DNA of 64,000 nt from Rhynchopus sp. YZ270_cl-10 (GCA_964035575.1 OZ037920.1:62001-126000); one strand, 5' to 3'; numbered from the stretch's first letter, positions 49,484 through 59,645 are shown. Translations and numbers: made by a program. Notes: generated by a model from the letters alone, not told the origin.

Positions 49484-50419
49484 TCAGGCAATCACCAAGG
49501 CAATGGCTGCGACAAGCAGTGTCACAATCGGCGCACAGACACCACCACTGAGAGGTGCCTCTGTGCTGGGGACGGAGGTGACCGGTGGGGGCGAGACGAC
49601 ACCCTTTGTCTCATCAATGAACATCACGAGGGCGCCGGTCTTGAGTGTTGGCGCGTTCAGGCAGCCAGCAAGGTCCATTGTTGAGAACTCAGCAACGAAG
49701 TTCCTTCCCTGCATTCCGGTCATTGGGTACCACGTGGTTGTTTTGCTGGTGCAACCAACACAGGAGTCGTAGAAGATGTAGGTAGTTGCAACGTCAGGCT
49801 GGGTGTACATCACGTGGTACGCAGGGTGCTGTACGGTGCACCCCGTTGTGTCGTCCTCAGCAGTCCACCACACAGACTGCACAAAGACGTACTTCCCTGC
49901 CGCAACTGGTGCATCGAATCTGACCGACATCGACGTCTGTGCAACCACAGACGTCTCCGTTGTGGCAACAGCACTGTCAAGGACGTACCACTCCGTGGAG
50001 ATGTCCACCGAAATATCGCATGTTGCGGTCAAAGTAACTTCAAGGCTTTCAAGGTCCGTCACGTTGTACCCCACATCGATGGACCACTTCGACAGACCCG
50101 AGAACGCAACAGTCCCACTCTGAGTCTGGCGGCTGAGAACCAGGTCACTCACACGCGCCTTCTCATCTTTGCCTGCAGGTGTTCCCTTGAAAATTGTTGG
50201 AGTGTTCGTCACGGTGTACGTAAAGCTGCCTCCAGCACAGCCGATGGGGAGCACGCTGGGTGGTGGCACGGATTGGGCCTCAACATTGATGACCTTCAGG
50301 AAACGGTGTTCCTCAGGTACGGTGAGCCGGAGGGCCAACGTCATGCCAGGGCTAAGCTTCTCAGCGGAGACACTGCAGGCAAATAAGAAGAGAGCGAGGG
50401 TCCTGCAGTAGGTGGACAT
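49484..50419 (-). CDS. Secreted, probably GPI-anchored surface protein
   Basis: 311 residues from ATG in CACAACACAATG. A signal peptide covers residues 1-19 (MSTYCRTLALFLFACSVSA). The ectodomain of about 265 residues is beta-rich in appearance, with several cysteines (a CVGC pair near 227) and N-glycosylation sites (NVT). A proline/serine linker (SPPPVTSVPSTEAP) leads to a small-residue site (LSGG) and a C-terminal hydrophobic end (PIVTLLVAAIALVIA) without any tail, the form of a GPI-attachment signal. The family is not recognised. The leader has a (GTGTTT)n-type repeat (50421-50448) and CAACAG about 41 nt before the start. The gene is bracketed by inverted R3 copies. Confidence 0.85.
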   Translation of the reverse strand: MSTYCRTLALFLFACSVSAEKLSPGMTLALRLTVPEEHRFLKVINVEAQSVPPPSVLPIGCAGGSFTYTVTNTPTIFKGTPAGKDEKARVSDLVLSRQTQSGTVAFSGLSKWSIDVGYNVTDLESLEVTLTATCDISVDISTEWYVLDSAVATTETSVVAQTSMSVRFDAPVAAGKYVFVQSVWWTAEDDTTGCTVQHPAYHVMYTQPDVATTYIFYDSCVGCTSKTTTWYPMTGMQGRNFVAEFSTMDLAGCLNAPTLKTGALVMFIDETKGVVSPPPVTSVPSTEAPLSGGVCAPIVTLLVAAIALVIA

Positions 50420-53039
50420 TGTGTTGTGTTTGTGTTTGTGTTTGTGTTTGGCGACAAATCTGTTGCATGGGGAGGGGTAGGAGGTAGCTATTCAAGGAAT
50501 AAGTAACGATGCGAAGCTCACGACAATTTGGGTATTGCAGGGTAGATCCTTATTTTCGCTAAAAACGCTAAAAATCCCAGATTTATTTTCGTTTTTTTCC
50601 TTTTTTTTTTCTCTCCCGTTTTTGAAAATTTTCCGCGCAGGCCTGACGCTAACTTTCAGGTTTTTGGGAAATCGTGGGGTGTCGATGGTTTGTCCGCGAG
50701 CGAAGCGTGCGAAAAAAATGTAAGGTGTACCTCCGCGAGCGCAGCGAGCGGAAAAAATGAGTGACGGTCTAAAAAAAATCCAACAAGCAGGTTGGTACCA
50801 TGGTGTTTTTTTACACATCTCAGCTGTCGTAGAACTAGACCCCAGGGGATAATATAGGTTTTGGGGGTTTTCGCTGAAACTCGGTCGAGCCCAACCCAGC
50901 TCGTTAGGGCCTCCGGCGGAATGTGAGAATTCCGTGGTTATCCTACTGCGGAGTTCGGCACTGCATTGATATTTGCATCAGGCACACGCAGTGACCTCAG
51001 TATATTTACAAAAAGAAACGGCGGTCGTGGCACCCATGGCGAAGCCACGGTACGCAACATTTCTAAAAATTGCGCTCAAAATTGCAGATATTTACTGCCA
51101 AACTAGTCATGGGAAGGGTAGGTTGCAATCTTGCGCCGCAGGCACAGTACGCTACTTTTTTTCTTTCGCATGCTTCCTTTTCCTTCGGCGTTTGACCAAT
51201 TAAATCGCATTCTGGCTGTGACCCTTGTCGGACACTGCGCCCTCTGACAAGGGTAATACTTTCTAGAAACATTCTGAAAAAAAGTGGTAGTGCCCGGCAA
51301 GAAAATTTTCAAAATTAAATAGGTAGTGCCGATGCACCAGCAGTTTGGGTGGGCGAGACCGCATTGGGTGAACCTCCGCGAGCGCAGCGAGCGGAAATTT
51401 TTTTTCGCAGTTTTTGGGCAAAGTTCAAAATCTCACTAAAAATTAAGTGGGGATTTTCGACAACAATACTGGGGCCCCTATGGGTTTTTGGATTTTGGCC
51501 GAACAGTGTTGTGTTTCTGCCTTGGTCCGGTTGAAGTCTTTATTACTGGATCTCATACTCCATACAGGTGACCCATACCCGACCTTTAACACACATGCAC
51601 TTCTTCGAAACCTCCACCCTCAGCACCAACCTTTTTACAATGGTCCGCTTTGCGGGTTTGCGGACATAGTAATTGTGTTCTTCAAGGTTATGCTTCAAAA
51701 TCGTCTTATGCAAGGTGACACTGAGAATTGACACTCATTGGTCCTTGTCTTATGAACTGAAGACAAATATTAAAGGGGCATTAAGGGGCGGGCCGAAGGC
51801 CAGCCAAAAAAACGGTAGCGAACTTATATTTTTTTTCCTTTTGGTTTCCCCCTTATTTTGACTTTCCGGATCGATTGCGGACCGTGGTGGTGCCACTCTG
51901 TGCCTGGAAATTAGTAGGTAACCAAAAAAATGGGCCAGAGGAAAAAGGAAAAAAAAAAAGGAAAAAAAAATAAAAAATCTCGAATCCTTATTTTCACTTT
52001 CGCTAAGGATCTACCCTGGGGTATTGCACTGCATTTTTTTTTATTCAAAACACAGTTTTTTATCGCATTTTTCATCGGTTTGCATAGCCCAGCTGGACCT
52101 CGTTGAGGTCGACAACAAGAGAGGACAACCGCTACATTTTCAGCCAGAAAACGCCACAACGAACAGCAGGCACCCTCTTCTTAGTAGGATACGGTGAAAA
52201 TCACCAAAAAAGCTGTGTGGAGAAAAAGCGTAGGTCCCGAAGAATGGGGTAGGCTTAGAAAGCCTCTTCACAGGTGAAGCCGGAATATATCAACCCACCT
52301 ACTGCTGTGCGTTCGGGTGATATGGCTTCCCCCTCCGCGGTTCCATAGGTTCAAGAAGCTAGCCAGCCAGCTTTCTTGTGGTTTTGCTGTTGAACGTAAT
52401 GTGTGAAGAGGATGTGGGGTGATGCAAAAGCAGTATGTCCGTTCTTGTTTGTGTTGTAACGTTCTTTGAAAATTGTTTTTTTTGTGGAAGAAGCCAACAG
52501 CCGCGGCTGTGTGCTACACTGTACGTTCTTTTTCTCTTCTTCTTTTCGATGGCAAAAAAAAAGCGGACACAACAAAGTCCACAGACACTCGGAAGGGAGG
52601 CCGCCTGGGTCACGCGAATGGTGGAAGAACATATTTTCGCTGTTTTTTTTGCCAAAGTTGAATAAAAGAGCACATTCTGGAGAGGGAACAAAAAAGAAAA
52701 AGAAAAAAGAAATTACTAAAAACCGGTCCTGCACAAAGCAACAAATATTTGAAGAAAAATACGTCATGTGCAAACATGTTGCGACTGAACGCATGTGTGC
52801 ACGTTTTGGTGTACTTTTTCTTGTTAGATAGGCATTCTGAACGGGTACCGGGGGGAAAAATTCGTTTTGGTGGGCCTGTCGGTGTACAGAAGACAACAAA
52901 TATGTAATGTGTCTCTGTAATACAATGAAACATAAAAGAGCCGATAAGGCTTTGAAAAATGGGTCACATCAAGTGGTTCTTGTGTTGTGTGAGCTCACTT
53001 GAGATGTACACTACACACCCAGACCCAGATACAAAACAC
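50420..53039. other. Spacer with R3 copy c; otherwise no gene
   Basis: 51500-51800 contains no recognised repeat; 51860-51895 has a fragment of the TTTCCGGATCGATTGCGGACC family. 52180-52350 is GC-balanced and unassigned. 52360-53030 has an open minus frame (52351-52899), but it is phenylalanine-run-rich and not gene-like. Confidence 0.55.
50870..51480 (-). repeat. Dispersed repeat R3, inverted copy c
   Basis: Inverse of copy b: AACTCGGTCGAGCCC, CCACGGTACGCAACATTTC, GTAGTGCCCGGCAAGAAAAT and AAATAGGTAGTGCCGATGCA in reverse order. CTCCGCGAGCGCAGCGAGCG with GGGCAAAGTTCAAAA at 51366-51431 is, however, in the same orientation as in copy b. Confidence 0.8.
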
Positions 53040-54008
53040 TCAGACAATTGGGTGGGACGGGGAGTTCTTCAGGAGGCACTGGTTGGTGCCGCGGGCAAGA
53101 CGGATGTATCCAGACTCTCCCCAGCCAGATGCCCAGGAGTTCTTCACGATCCAGTAGTCGGGGGTCACTCCGACGGCGAGGACTCCGTGGTCAAGCTGGC
53201 GGGACTCGCAGTTGTCCATCACTCCACCCTGGTACGTCTGCCACGAGGTCGCGTCAACGGCGATCGAGATCGGTCCGTTGGTCATCATCCAGGTCGCCAT
53301 CTCGTCCTCGTCGTGGGCAAGGTCCTTGAAGCTGGTGATGGTGGAGCCGACCTTCATCGACGACTCGTACTTGCAGCTTCCGGTGATGCCACCTCCGCTG
53401 GTGTACGGGTAGGCCTCCTCAGTCACGATGTCTCCGTTGTGGTTGTCCAGAAGCCACTGGAACGCGTTGTCCATCAGACCTCCGTTGCATCCGGCGTCGA
53501 CCTTGTCGCACGACACAAGCTCCTGCTCGGACACCGAGGTCAGGGTGTTGTCCTTCGACCACTGTCCCTCAATTCCTCCGGTTGAGGAGAACGCCCAGCA
53601 CGACCCGCACTGCGCCTGGTTCTTCACGTGGGTCACACGGTTCTGGGTCCTCCAGTCCACAGATGTTGCCTTCACCTTCAGCACCTCCGACTCGGAGAAC
53701 TGCTTCTTCGGCGACTCCTTCGCGGGCACGCTCAGGGTGTGGTACGCCTTGAACTCCTCCTCAGTCAGGTCAGTGAACTGGTTCATTCCGTGGCGGACTC
53801 CGGTCTTGGATCCGGCCTCACGCTCAGCAGCCTTCAGCATGTTCTTCTTGAAGACGGCACGGCGGGCCCACTCGTCCTCTCCGCTGTACTGCTTCCCGTA
53901 GGTCTGCTTGAAGTTCGCCCACAGCAGGCCCTCGTTCATCTCCACGTACGATGCGGGCAGGGCAGTCGAGGCTGCCGCCATCGCGAGAACAGACAGAGCG
54001 GTCTTCAT
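53040..54008 (-). CDS. Cathepsin L-like cysteine protease, catalytic residues intact (array copy 1)
   Basis: 322 residues, papain family C1A. A signal peptide covers residues 1-17. The I29 propeptide has an ERFNIN-type helix (EWARRAVFKKNM, 46-57) and GMNQFTD. The mature enzyme starts near SVDWR (116). The oxyanion glutamine (133) and catalytic cysteine (137, CGSCWAF), histidine 274 (LDHGV) and asparagine 290 (KNSW) are all present, so it should be an active lysosomal or secreted protease. The start is ATG in ACAACCATG with CAACGCAG 21 nt upstream. It is the last gene of a three-copy array in transcription order. Confidence 0.96.
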   Translation of the reverse strand: MKTALSVLAMAAASTALPASYVEMNEGLLWANFKQTYGKQYSGEDEWARRAVFKKNMLKAAEREAGSKTGVRHGMNQFTDLTEEEFKAYHTLSVPAKESPKKQFSESEVLKVKATSVDWRTQNRVTHVKNQAQCGSCWAFSSTGGIEGQWSKDNTLTSVSEQELVSCDKVDAGCNGGLMDNAFQWLLDNHNGDIVTEEAYPYTSGGGITGSCKYESSMKVGSTITSFKDLAHDEDEMATWMMTNGPISIAVDATSWQTYQGGVMDNCESRQLDHGVLAVGVTPDYWIVKNSWASGWGESGYIRLARGTNQCLLKNSPSHPIV

Positions 54009-54179
54009 GGTTGTGTCTTGTGTGTTGTCTGCGTTGGTGTAGCGGACGATAAGGTAAGAGTGGGTAGGGTTGACAAAGGCAGCACAGTGGCATGCGAAAA
54101 GAACGTCGTCATTTAGTTACGTTGATCCAGTGCCCATCATGAGGCGCTTTGCAAACAAGAACGAGAGCGATAGATAATG

Positions 54180-54206
54180 AAGTTGGCAGTGCAACCGTTT
54201 GAAGAG
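54180..54206 (+). repeat. Hairpin family D, truncated
   Basis: GAAGTTGGCAGTGCAACCGT is followed by TTGAAG. The equivalent position in the next array unit (56324) has a full copy, so the right arm was lost here. Confidence 0.6.
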
Positions 54207-54557
54207 AGAAAGAAAAAAAATAACTACACCAAAGCAAAAAGCCACAACACACTTTGTACACACTTGTATTCAATAGACACAAAGGGCACTGCAAACTCAT
54301 GTACCGCTTTTCCGATAACCATGGGCGCAGTGTTCGGTTACTATCTATTATTCACAGGACTTCGGTGGGTGCGTATGGTAAAACCAGAAAATAGAGGCAA
54401 CAAGGGGGCGTTCTCAAAGCACGACAACAGGTGTGCACTTGAAGTCAACACAGAACACTCCAACTACAACAACGCTAATATATATCCGAAGACAAAACAT
54501 TAAACAGAATTCGAACAAAAAAAATACAAAGAACAAATTCATACAAAGAAAAAAAAC

Positions 54558-54597
54558 GTTAAGAAGATGACCCTGAGCCTCTGTGCTTAGTCACCTC
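54558..54597 (+). repeat. Hairpin family A
   Basis: GTTAAGAAGATGACCCTGAG is followed by CCTCTGTGCTTAGTCACCTC and poly(A). Confidence 0.8.
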
Positions 54598-55018
54598 AAA
54601 AAAAGGGGTAAAGTCAGTAATGCAGGCACCTCCGCTGACCCACAGCTGGATGAAAGTGTACCCGACAACCAACAACAAAGGAAGAAAAAAGAAATGATAC
54701 AACGAAAAAATGAAAAGTTGTGCACACACACTCACGCGGAGACAAGGGTAACAGGTCGTTGTGTTCTATTCTTGAAGAGCAACCCAATGAGGCTGGAAGC
54801 ACAAAGAACCGTAGATGGTCTCGACAACAGACACAAGGAACCATACATTTGCTGCGACAGCAAGAAGATGTACCTTGTGACAATATCATTAAACCAGCGT
54901 TCAAGTGACCTCTCTTCCTTCTTCCTGGGTGGCTGTACAACAGCAGAACACATTTCAGTGTGTCGGTGCATGGGAACACTGTGTTCAGTATTCCTACTAC
55001 ACCATGTATTCAAAAAAA

Positions 55019-55084
55019 TTGTTTCATATACTAACTATTCTACTGAATAGATGGTATAATAGGGTGCACTAAATGTACCCAAAC
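55019..55084 (+). repeat. 66 bp repeat F, copy 2
   Basis: One or two differences from 12760-12825. It is absent from the equivalent position after array unit 3, so it inserted into, or was lost from, one unit. Confidence 0.85.
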
Positions 55085-55187
55085 AAAAAAAAAAAGAACG
55101 GAAACAAATAAAAATCAAGCGAAATCGTATTGCAAAAATGGCAAATTAAATGGTAAGACTTGGTGCCTCTGGTGTTATCCAGAGTCA

Positions 55188-56153
55188 TCACACTGTAACG
55201 TAGGACGCGTAGTTGTCAAGCAGGCACTGGTTGCTGCCACGTGCCAGGCGGATGTAGCCACCCTCTCCCCAGGTGGTGCCCCACGTGTTTTTGACCACCC
55301 ACTCTGTGGGTGTCACACCAACAATCAGTGCAGCGTGGTCGAGGCTCTTCCCCTGGCAGTTGTCCATAACACCACTGGTGTACAGCTGCCAGTGTGTTGC
55401 GTCCACTGCAATCGACACAGGTCCGTTCGCAAGCACCCAAGCGGCAATCTGGTCCTCGTTCTTCGGAAGGAACTTGTACCCCGTAATGGTCGCGCCAATC
55501 TCCATGTCCTTTGTCCAGCGGCACGGGGGGTACGTGCCAGCCCCAGACACGTACGGGTACGCTGCCTCAGTCACAATGGAGCCACTCTTGTTCTGCAGCA
55601 GCCAGTCGTACCCGTTCTTCATAATCCCACCACCGCAGCCTTGGTCAAGCGTATCACAGGCAACAAGCTCCTCATTCGACAGCGGTGTCAGCGTGTGGTC
55701 AGCAGACCACGCACCCTCAATCACACCGGTGACAGAGAACGCCCAAGGGGAGCCACAGTCACCTTCGTTCATAACGTGGGTGACACGGCCCTCCTTGCGC
55801 CAGTCGACAGAGTCGGCCTTGGCCTTGAGCACGTCTGTGGCCGAGAAGATGTCTGCCACGTGCGGTGCGGAAGGCACCTTCAGGCTGTGGCGTGCCTTGA
55901 ACTCCTCCTCAGTCAGGTCTGCGAACTGGTTTGCACCGAAGCGTGCTGTCTTCGAGAGTGCCTCCATGTGTGCAGCCTTCAGCATGTTCTTCTTGAAGAC
56001 GGCACGGCGGGCCCACTCGTCCTCTCCGCTGTACTGCTTCCCGTAGGTCTGCTTGAAGTTCGCCCACAGCAGGCCCTCGTTCATCTCCACGTACGATGCG
56101 GGCAGGGCAGTCGAGGCTGCCGCCATCGCGAGAACAGACAGAGCGGTCTTCAT
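55188..56153 (-). CDS. Cathepsin L-like protein with catalytic Cys replaced by Pro (array copy 2)
   Basis: 321 residues. The first 61 residues are identical to copy 1, including signal peptide and ERFNIN helix. The active-site segment reads NEGDCGSPWAF: proline 136 occupies the catalytic cysteine position (codon CCT where copy 1 has TGC), and aspartate replaces the oxyanion glutamine. Histidine 273 (LDHAA) and asparagine 289 (KNTW) remain. The fold cysteines and full length are kept and the frame is intact, so this is a maintained pseudopeptidase rather than a decayed gene. Role unknown; inhibitor, decoy or chaperone are options. Confidence 0.95.
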   Translation of the reverse strand: MKTALSVLAMAAASTALPASYVEMNEGLLWANFKQTYGKQYSGEDEWARRAVFKKNMLKAAHMEALSKTARFGANQFADLTEEEFKARHSLKVPSAPHVADIFSATDVLKAKADSVDWRKEGRVTHVMNEGDCGSPWAFSVTGVIEGAWSADHTLTPLSNEELVACDTLDQGCGGGIMKNGYDWLLQNKSGSIVTEAAYPYVSGAGTYPPCRWTKDMEIGATITGYKFLPKNEDQIAAWVLANGPVSIAVDATHWQLYTSGVMDNCQGKSLDHAALIVGVTPTEWVVKNTWGTTWGEGGYIRLARGSNQCLLDNYASYVTV

Positions 56154-57609
56154 GGTTGTGTCTTGTGTGTTATCTGTGTTGGTGTAGCGGACGATAAGGT
56201 AAGAGTGGGTAGGGTTGACAAAGGCAGCACAGTGGCATGTGAAAAGAACGTCATCATTTAGTTACGTTGATACAGTGCCCATCATGAGGCACTCTGCAAA
56301 CAAGAACGAGAGCGATAGATAATGAAGTTGACAGTGCAGCCGCCTCTGGGACGCAGTCACTTCTTGAAGAAAGAAGGGGAAAAAAAAAAGAAAATGAACC
56401 ACACCAAAGCAAAGAGCCACAACACACTTTGTACACACTTGTATTCAATAGACACAAAGGGCACTGCAAACTCATGTACCGCTTTTCCGATAACCATGGG
56501 CGCAGTGTTCGGTTACTATCTATTATTCACAGGACTTCGGTGGGTGCGTATGGTAAAACCAGAAAATAGAGGCAACAAGGGGGCGTTCTCAAAGCACGAC
56601 AACAGGTGTGCACTTGAACAGAACTATATATACTATGACGTATCCGAAAGCAAAACATTGCTCAACATTAGAACAAAAAAAAACAGAAACTAACTTCAGG
56701 GTATGAATAAAAAAAGAAAACAATGATGAATATTTTCAGTCCAAAGATGGAATTTTGTCCATCTTTCGACTCAAAACAATGAAAACAACGTTTTTTTTTC
56801 GTTTATCGCTCCGCAAGCTTGATGTGCTTTTTTTTCGCTGAAGTGTTGTGTGGAAACAGTGAGTGAGAAAACACTAGCTGGCGGGCACACACCTTCTGTC
56901 GCTTCTATTTCCTATTGTCAAGTACCTTGATGGACAAAAAAAAAAAAATGATAAAAACGCCGTTCGTCTTTTGTTTAGTTGGTACGCTACCCACGTCATG
57001 CGCACTATCAGTCAGGGGGTTTTTACGGATTACGTTCGGTTTTGTTTTTTTTTTTCTTCTTTTTCTTCAAAACGCCCATAAATGGATGTCAAAAAAGAAA
57101 AAAAAAACCCTTAGTCTGAAGTACAGAAATGAGGTGAGCGCATAAAAGGGGAAGGTAATAAACAAAAAGTCTCAAGACGTTTGAATCATTTCCCACAAAG
57201 TATTTGTCCTAACTTTAAAAGAAAAAATGATACAAAGAAAAAATGAAAAGTTGTGTGCACACACATTCACGCGGAGACAAGGGTAACAGGTCGTTGTGTT
57301 CTATTCTTGAAGAGCAACCCAATGAGGCTGGAAGCACAAAGAACCGTAGATGGTTTCGACATACACAAAGAACCATACATCTGCTGCGACAGCAAGAAGA
57401 TGTACCTTGTGACAATATCATTAAACCAGCGTTCAAGTGACCTCTCTTCCTTCTTCCTGGGTGGCTAAACAACAGCAGAACACATTTCGCTGTTTCGGTG
57501 CCATGTATTCAAAAAAAAAAGAACGGAAACAAACAAAATCAAACGAAATCGTATTGCAAAAATGGCAAATTAAATGGTAAGACTTGGTGCCTCTGGTGCT
57601 TCAGAGTCA
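56154..57609. other. Spacer between cathepsin copies 2 and 3
   Basis: Contains the array-flank repeats. 56700-57180 is A-rich, has no counterpart in the previous spacer and contains no recognised gene. Confidence 0.7.
56324..56363 (+). repeat. Hairpin family D, complete
   Basis: GAAGTTGACAGTGCAGCCGC is followed by CTCTGGGACGCAGTCACTTC. GAAGT-GAC pairs with GTC-ACTTC around CCTCTGG. Confidence 0.85.
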
Positions 57610-58575
57610 TCACACTGTAACGTAGGACGCGTAGTTGTCAAGCAGACACTGGTTGCTGCCACGTGCCAGGCGGATGTAGCCACCCTCTCCCCAGGTGGTG
57701 CCCCACATGTTCTTGACCACCCACTCTGTGGGTGTCACACCAACAATCAGTGCAGCGTGGTCGAGGCTCTTCCCCTGGCAGTTGTCCATAACACCACTGG
57801 TGTACAGCTGCCAGTGCGTTGCGTCCACTGCAACCGACACAGGTCCGTTCGCAAGCACCCAAGCGGCAATCTGGTCCTCGTTCTTCGGAAGGAACTTGTA
57901 CCCCGTAATGGTCGCGCCAATCTCCATGTCCTTTGTCCAGCGGCACGGGTGGTACTTCTCATCCCCAGACACGTACGGGTACGCTGCCTCAGTCACAATG
58001 GAGCCGCTCTTGTTCTGCAGCAGCCAGTCGTACGTGTTCTTCATGAGCCCACCACTGCAGCCTTGGTCAAGCGTATCACAGGCAACAAGCTCCTCATTCG
58101 ACAGCGGTGTCAGCGTGTGGTCAGCAGACCACGCACCCTCAATCACACCGGTGACAGAGAACGCCCAAGGAGCGCCACACGTACCTTCGTTCCCAACGTG
58201 GGTGACACGGCCCTCCTTGCGCCAGTCGACAGAGTCGGCCTTGGCCTTGAGCACGTCTGTGGCCGAGAAGATGTCTGCCACGTGCGGTGCGGAAGGCACC
58301 TTCAGGCTGTGGCGTGCCTTGAACTCCTCCTCAGTCAGGTCTGCGAACTGGTTTGCACCGAAGCGTGCTGTCTTCGAGAGTGCCTCCATGTGTGCTGCCT
58401 TCAGCATGTTCTTCTTGAAGACGGCACGGCGGGCCCACTCGTCCTCTCCGCTGTACTGCTTCCCGTAGGTCTGCTTGAAGTTCGCCCACAGCAGGCCCTC
58501 GTTCATCTCCACGTACGATGCGGGCAGGGCAGTCGAGGCTGCCGCCATCGCGAGAACAGACAGAGCGGTCTTCAT
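57610..58575 (-). CDS. Cathepsin L-like protein with catalytic Cys replaced by Pro (array copy 3)
   Basis: 321 residues, differing from copy 2 at about a dozen positions clustered around the active site (NEGTCGAPWAF) and the 170-210 loop (QGCSGGLMKNTYD, GDEKYHPC). Proline 136 again replaces the cysteine and the oxyanion glutamine is threonine; histidine 273 and asparagine 289 are kept. The shared Cys-to-Pro change shows the loss preceded the copy 2/3 duplication. The 5' leader diverges immediately before the ATG, unlike copies 1 and 2, so this unit marks the upstream border of the array. Confidence 0.95.
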   Translation of the reverse strand: MKTALSVLAMAAASTALPASYVEMNEGLLWANFKQTYGKQYSGEDEWARRAVFKKNMLKAAHMEALSKTARFGANQFADLTEEEFKARHSLKVPSAPHVADIFSATDVLKAKADSVDWRKEGRVTHVGNEGTCGAPWAFSVTGVIEGAWSADHTLTPLSNEELVACDTLDQGCSGGLMKNTYDWLLQNKSGSIVTEAAYPYVSGDEKYHPCRWTKDMEIGATITGYKFLPKNEDQIAAWVLANGPVSVAVDATHWQLYTSGVMDNCQGKSLDHAALIVGVTPTEWVVKNMWGTTWGEGGYIRLARGSNQCLLDNYASYVTV

Positions 58576-58753
58576 GGTTCTGATTATTATTCTGTAAGGG
58601 GTTGGTCGTGAGATACGCGTTGACAGTTTGATCCGTGAACAAAAACATGCTTCGGGACGTTCTTTTTATTGAGATCACAACCCTACCAACCACACCCCAC
58701 CTCCACCATGTGACAGGCTGTGGCTACCACGTCTTCTCAAGCTTCAAAAGAAG

Positions 58754-58791
58754 CAACAGATGAACCTAAGCCTCACAGCTTTAGTCACCTC
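58754..58791 (+). repeat. Hairpin family A
   Basis: AACAGATGAACCTAAGCCTC is followed by ACAGCTTTAGTCACCTC. Confidence 0.75.
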
Positions 58792-58798
58792 AAGACAA

Positions 58799-58835
58799 GA
58801 TGTTGACAATATGCCTGGCACATGCACACACATCT
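58799..58835 (+). repeat. Hairpin family B
   Basis: GATGTTGACAATATGCCTGG is followed by CACATGCACACACATCT. It lies 8 bp after a family A copy. Confidence 0.65.
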
Positions 58836-59150
58836 TAAAAAGCTGTTAAACCCCACCACCCCGCACACTGGGAACAGTGGCGAAAATGGGGAGAATCAGA
58901 CACATATCCCAGAGAAAGAGTTCTCCACAAAACAAAACAAAAAAGTTGCGCCAAAAGCCTCTACGGTAGAAGGTACCCGCAGAAGGGGCTGTCTTTGTGG
59001 AAGGCCAACACCACCCCACACCCTGAGGGATTTTCATCCCAAATAGCACCACCATGCTGCCCGCACAACGTGCACACCACCACATGGAGAGCACCGTAAG
59101 ACCTGCTCATATGTGTTCTTCCAACCCCAATGCACTGAGGTGTGGTTCCC

Positions 59151-59438
59151 TCACTCCATCGCCGCAGGTGTCGACGCTCGAGACGTATCGTCGACGTTGT
59201 CAGGCAGGTCCTTCGGTGTTACCTCACTTCCGCTCAGAGAGCGTCCCTTGGGGTTGTACATTTCCTGTGGTTGGTGTGGGAAAGCATCCTTAGTGTACAG
59301 GCTGGCATATGGAGAGTCTTGAGTCTTGCCTTTAGGAGGGTTGCATACCACAAACTGTAGAACAGTCTCGAGTTGCGAAGACAGTGCGTCAAAGGCGGAT
59401 GTGTCCACCACGCTGGGACGTCTGGGCGCGACACTCAT
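59151..59438 (-). CDS. Small protein of unknown function
   Basis: 95 residues from the ATG at 59438 (MSVAPRRPSVVDTSAFDAL), ending STPAAME. A predicted helix (SAFDALSSQLETVLQFVV) is followed by a polar, probably disordered tail. The frame is also open to an acceptor-like TTATTCCACAG at 59489, so a further 5' exon may exist. TAGCAG lies directly before the ATG. Codon choice matches the neighbours. No family recognised. Confidence 0.55.
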   Translation of the reverse strand: MSVAPRRPSVVDTSAFDALSSQLETVLQFVVCNPPKGKTQDSPYASLYTKDAFPHQPQEMYNPKGRSLSGSEVTPKDLPDNVDDTSRASTPAAME

Positions 59439-59536
59439 CCTGCTAGGGCGGTTGCGGCACGACGCAGATGCGATGCTTGAGGAGAGTCTGTGGAATAAAA
59501 AATAAAGACTTTTGATGACACCAAAATCGTTTACTA

Positions 59537-59645
59537 CAGTAAGACAACACAAACACCGGTGGGGTAAAAACTGTGGAGTTTTTTATTTAGTTTATTTCAA
59601 AACTCGGCAGGGCTTTTTACCCCACCGATGTTTGTTGTCTTACTG
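59537..59645. mobile_element. MITE-like hairpin with TA target site
   Basis: The left arm CAGTAAGACAACACAAACAC then CGGTGGGGTAAAAA matches the inverse of the right arm (TTTTTACCCCACCGATGTTT then GTTGTCTTACTG) over about 34 bp with one or two differences. TA borders both ends. The centre is about 40 bp of T/A-rich sequence. It sits between the channel and the small gene. Confidence 0.85.

Larger units (their letters stand above)
54009..55187. other. Spacer between cathepsin copies 1 and 2
   Basis: 54009-54175 and 54235-54445 are near-identical to 56154-56320 and 56400-56610. 54715-54945 repeats at 57245-57465. The duplicated unit therefore includes both flanks of the gene. Confidence 0.8.

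Noticed and set aside
52351-52899. 182-residue open frame on the minus strand
   Set aside because: Contains homopolymeric phenylalanine from poly(T), no motif and poor codon bias; treated as spacer.
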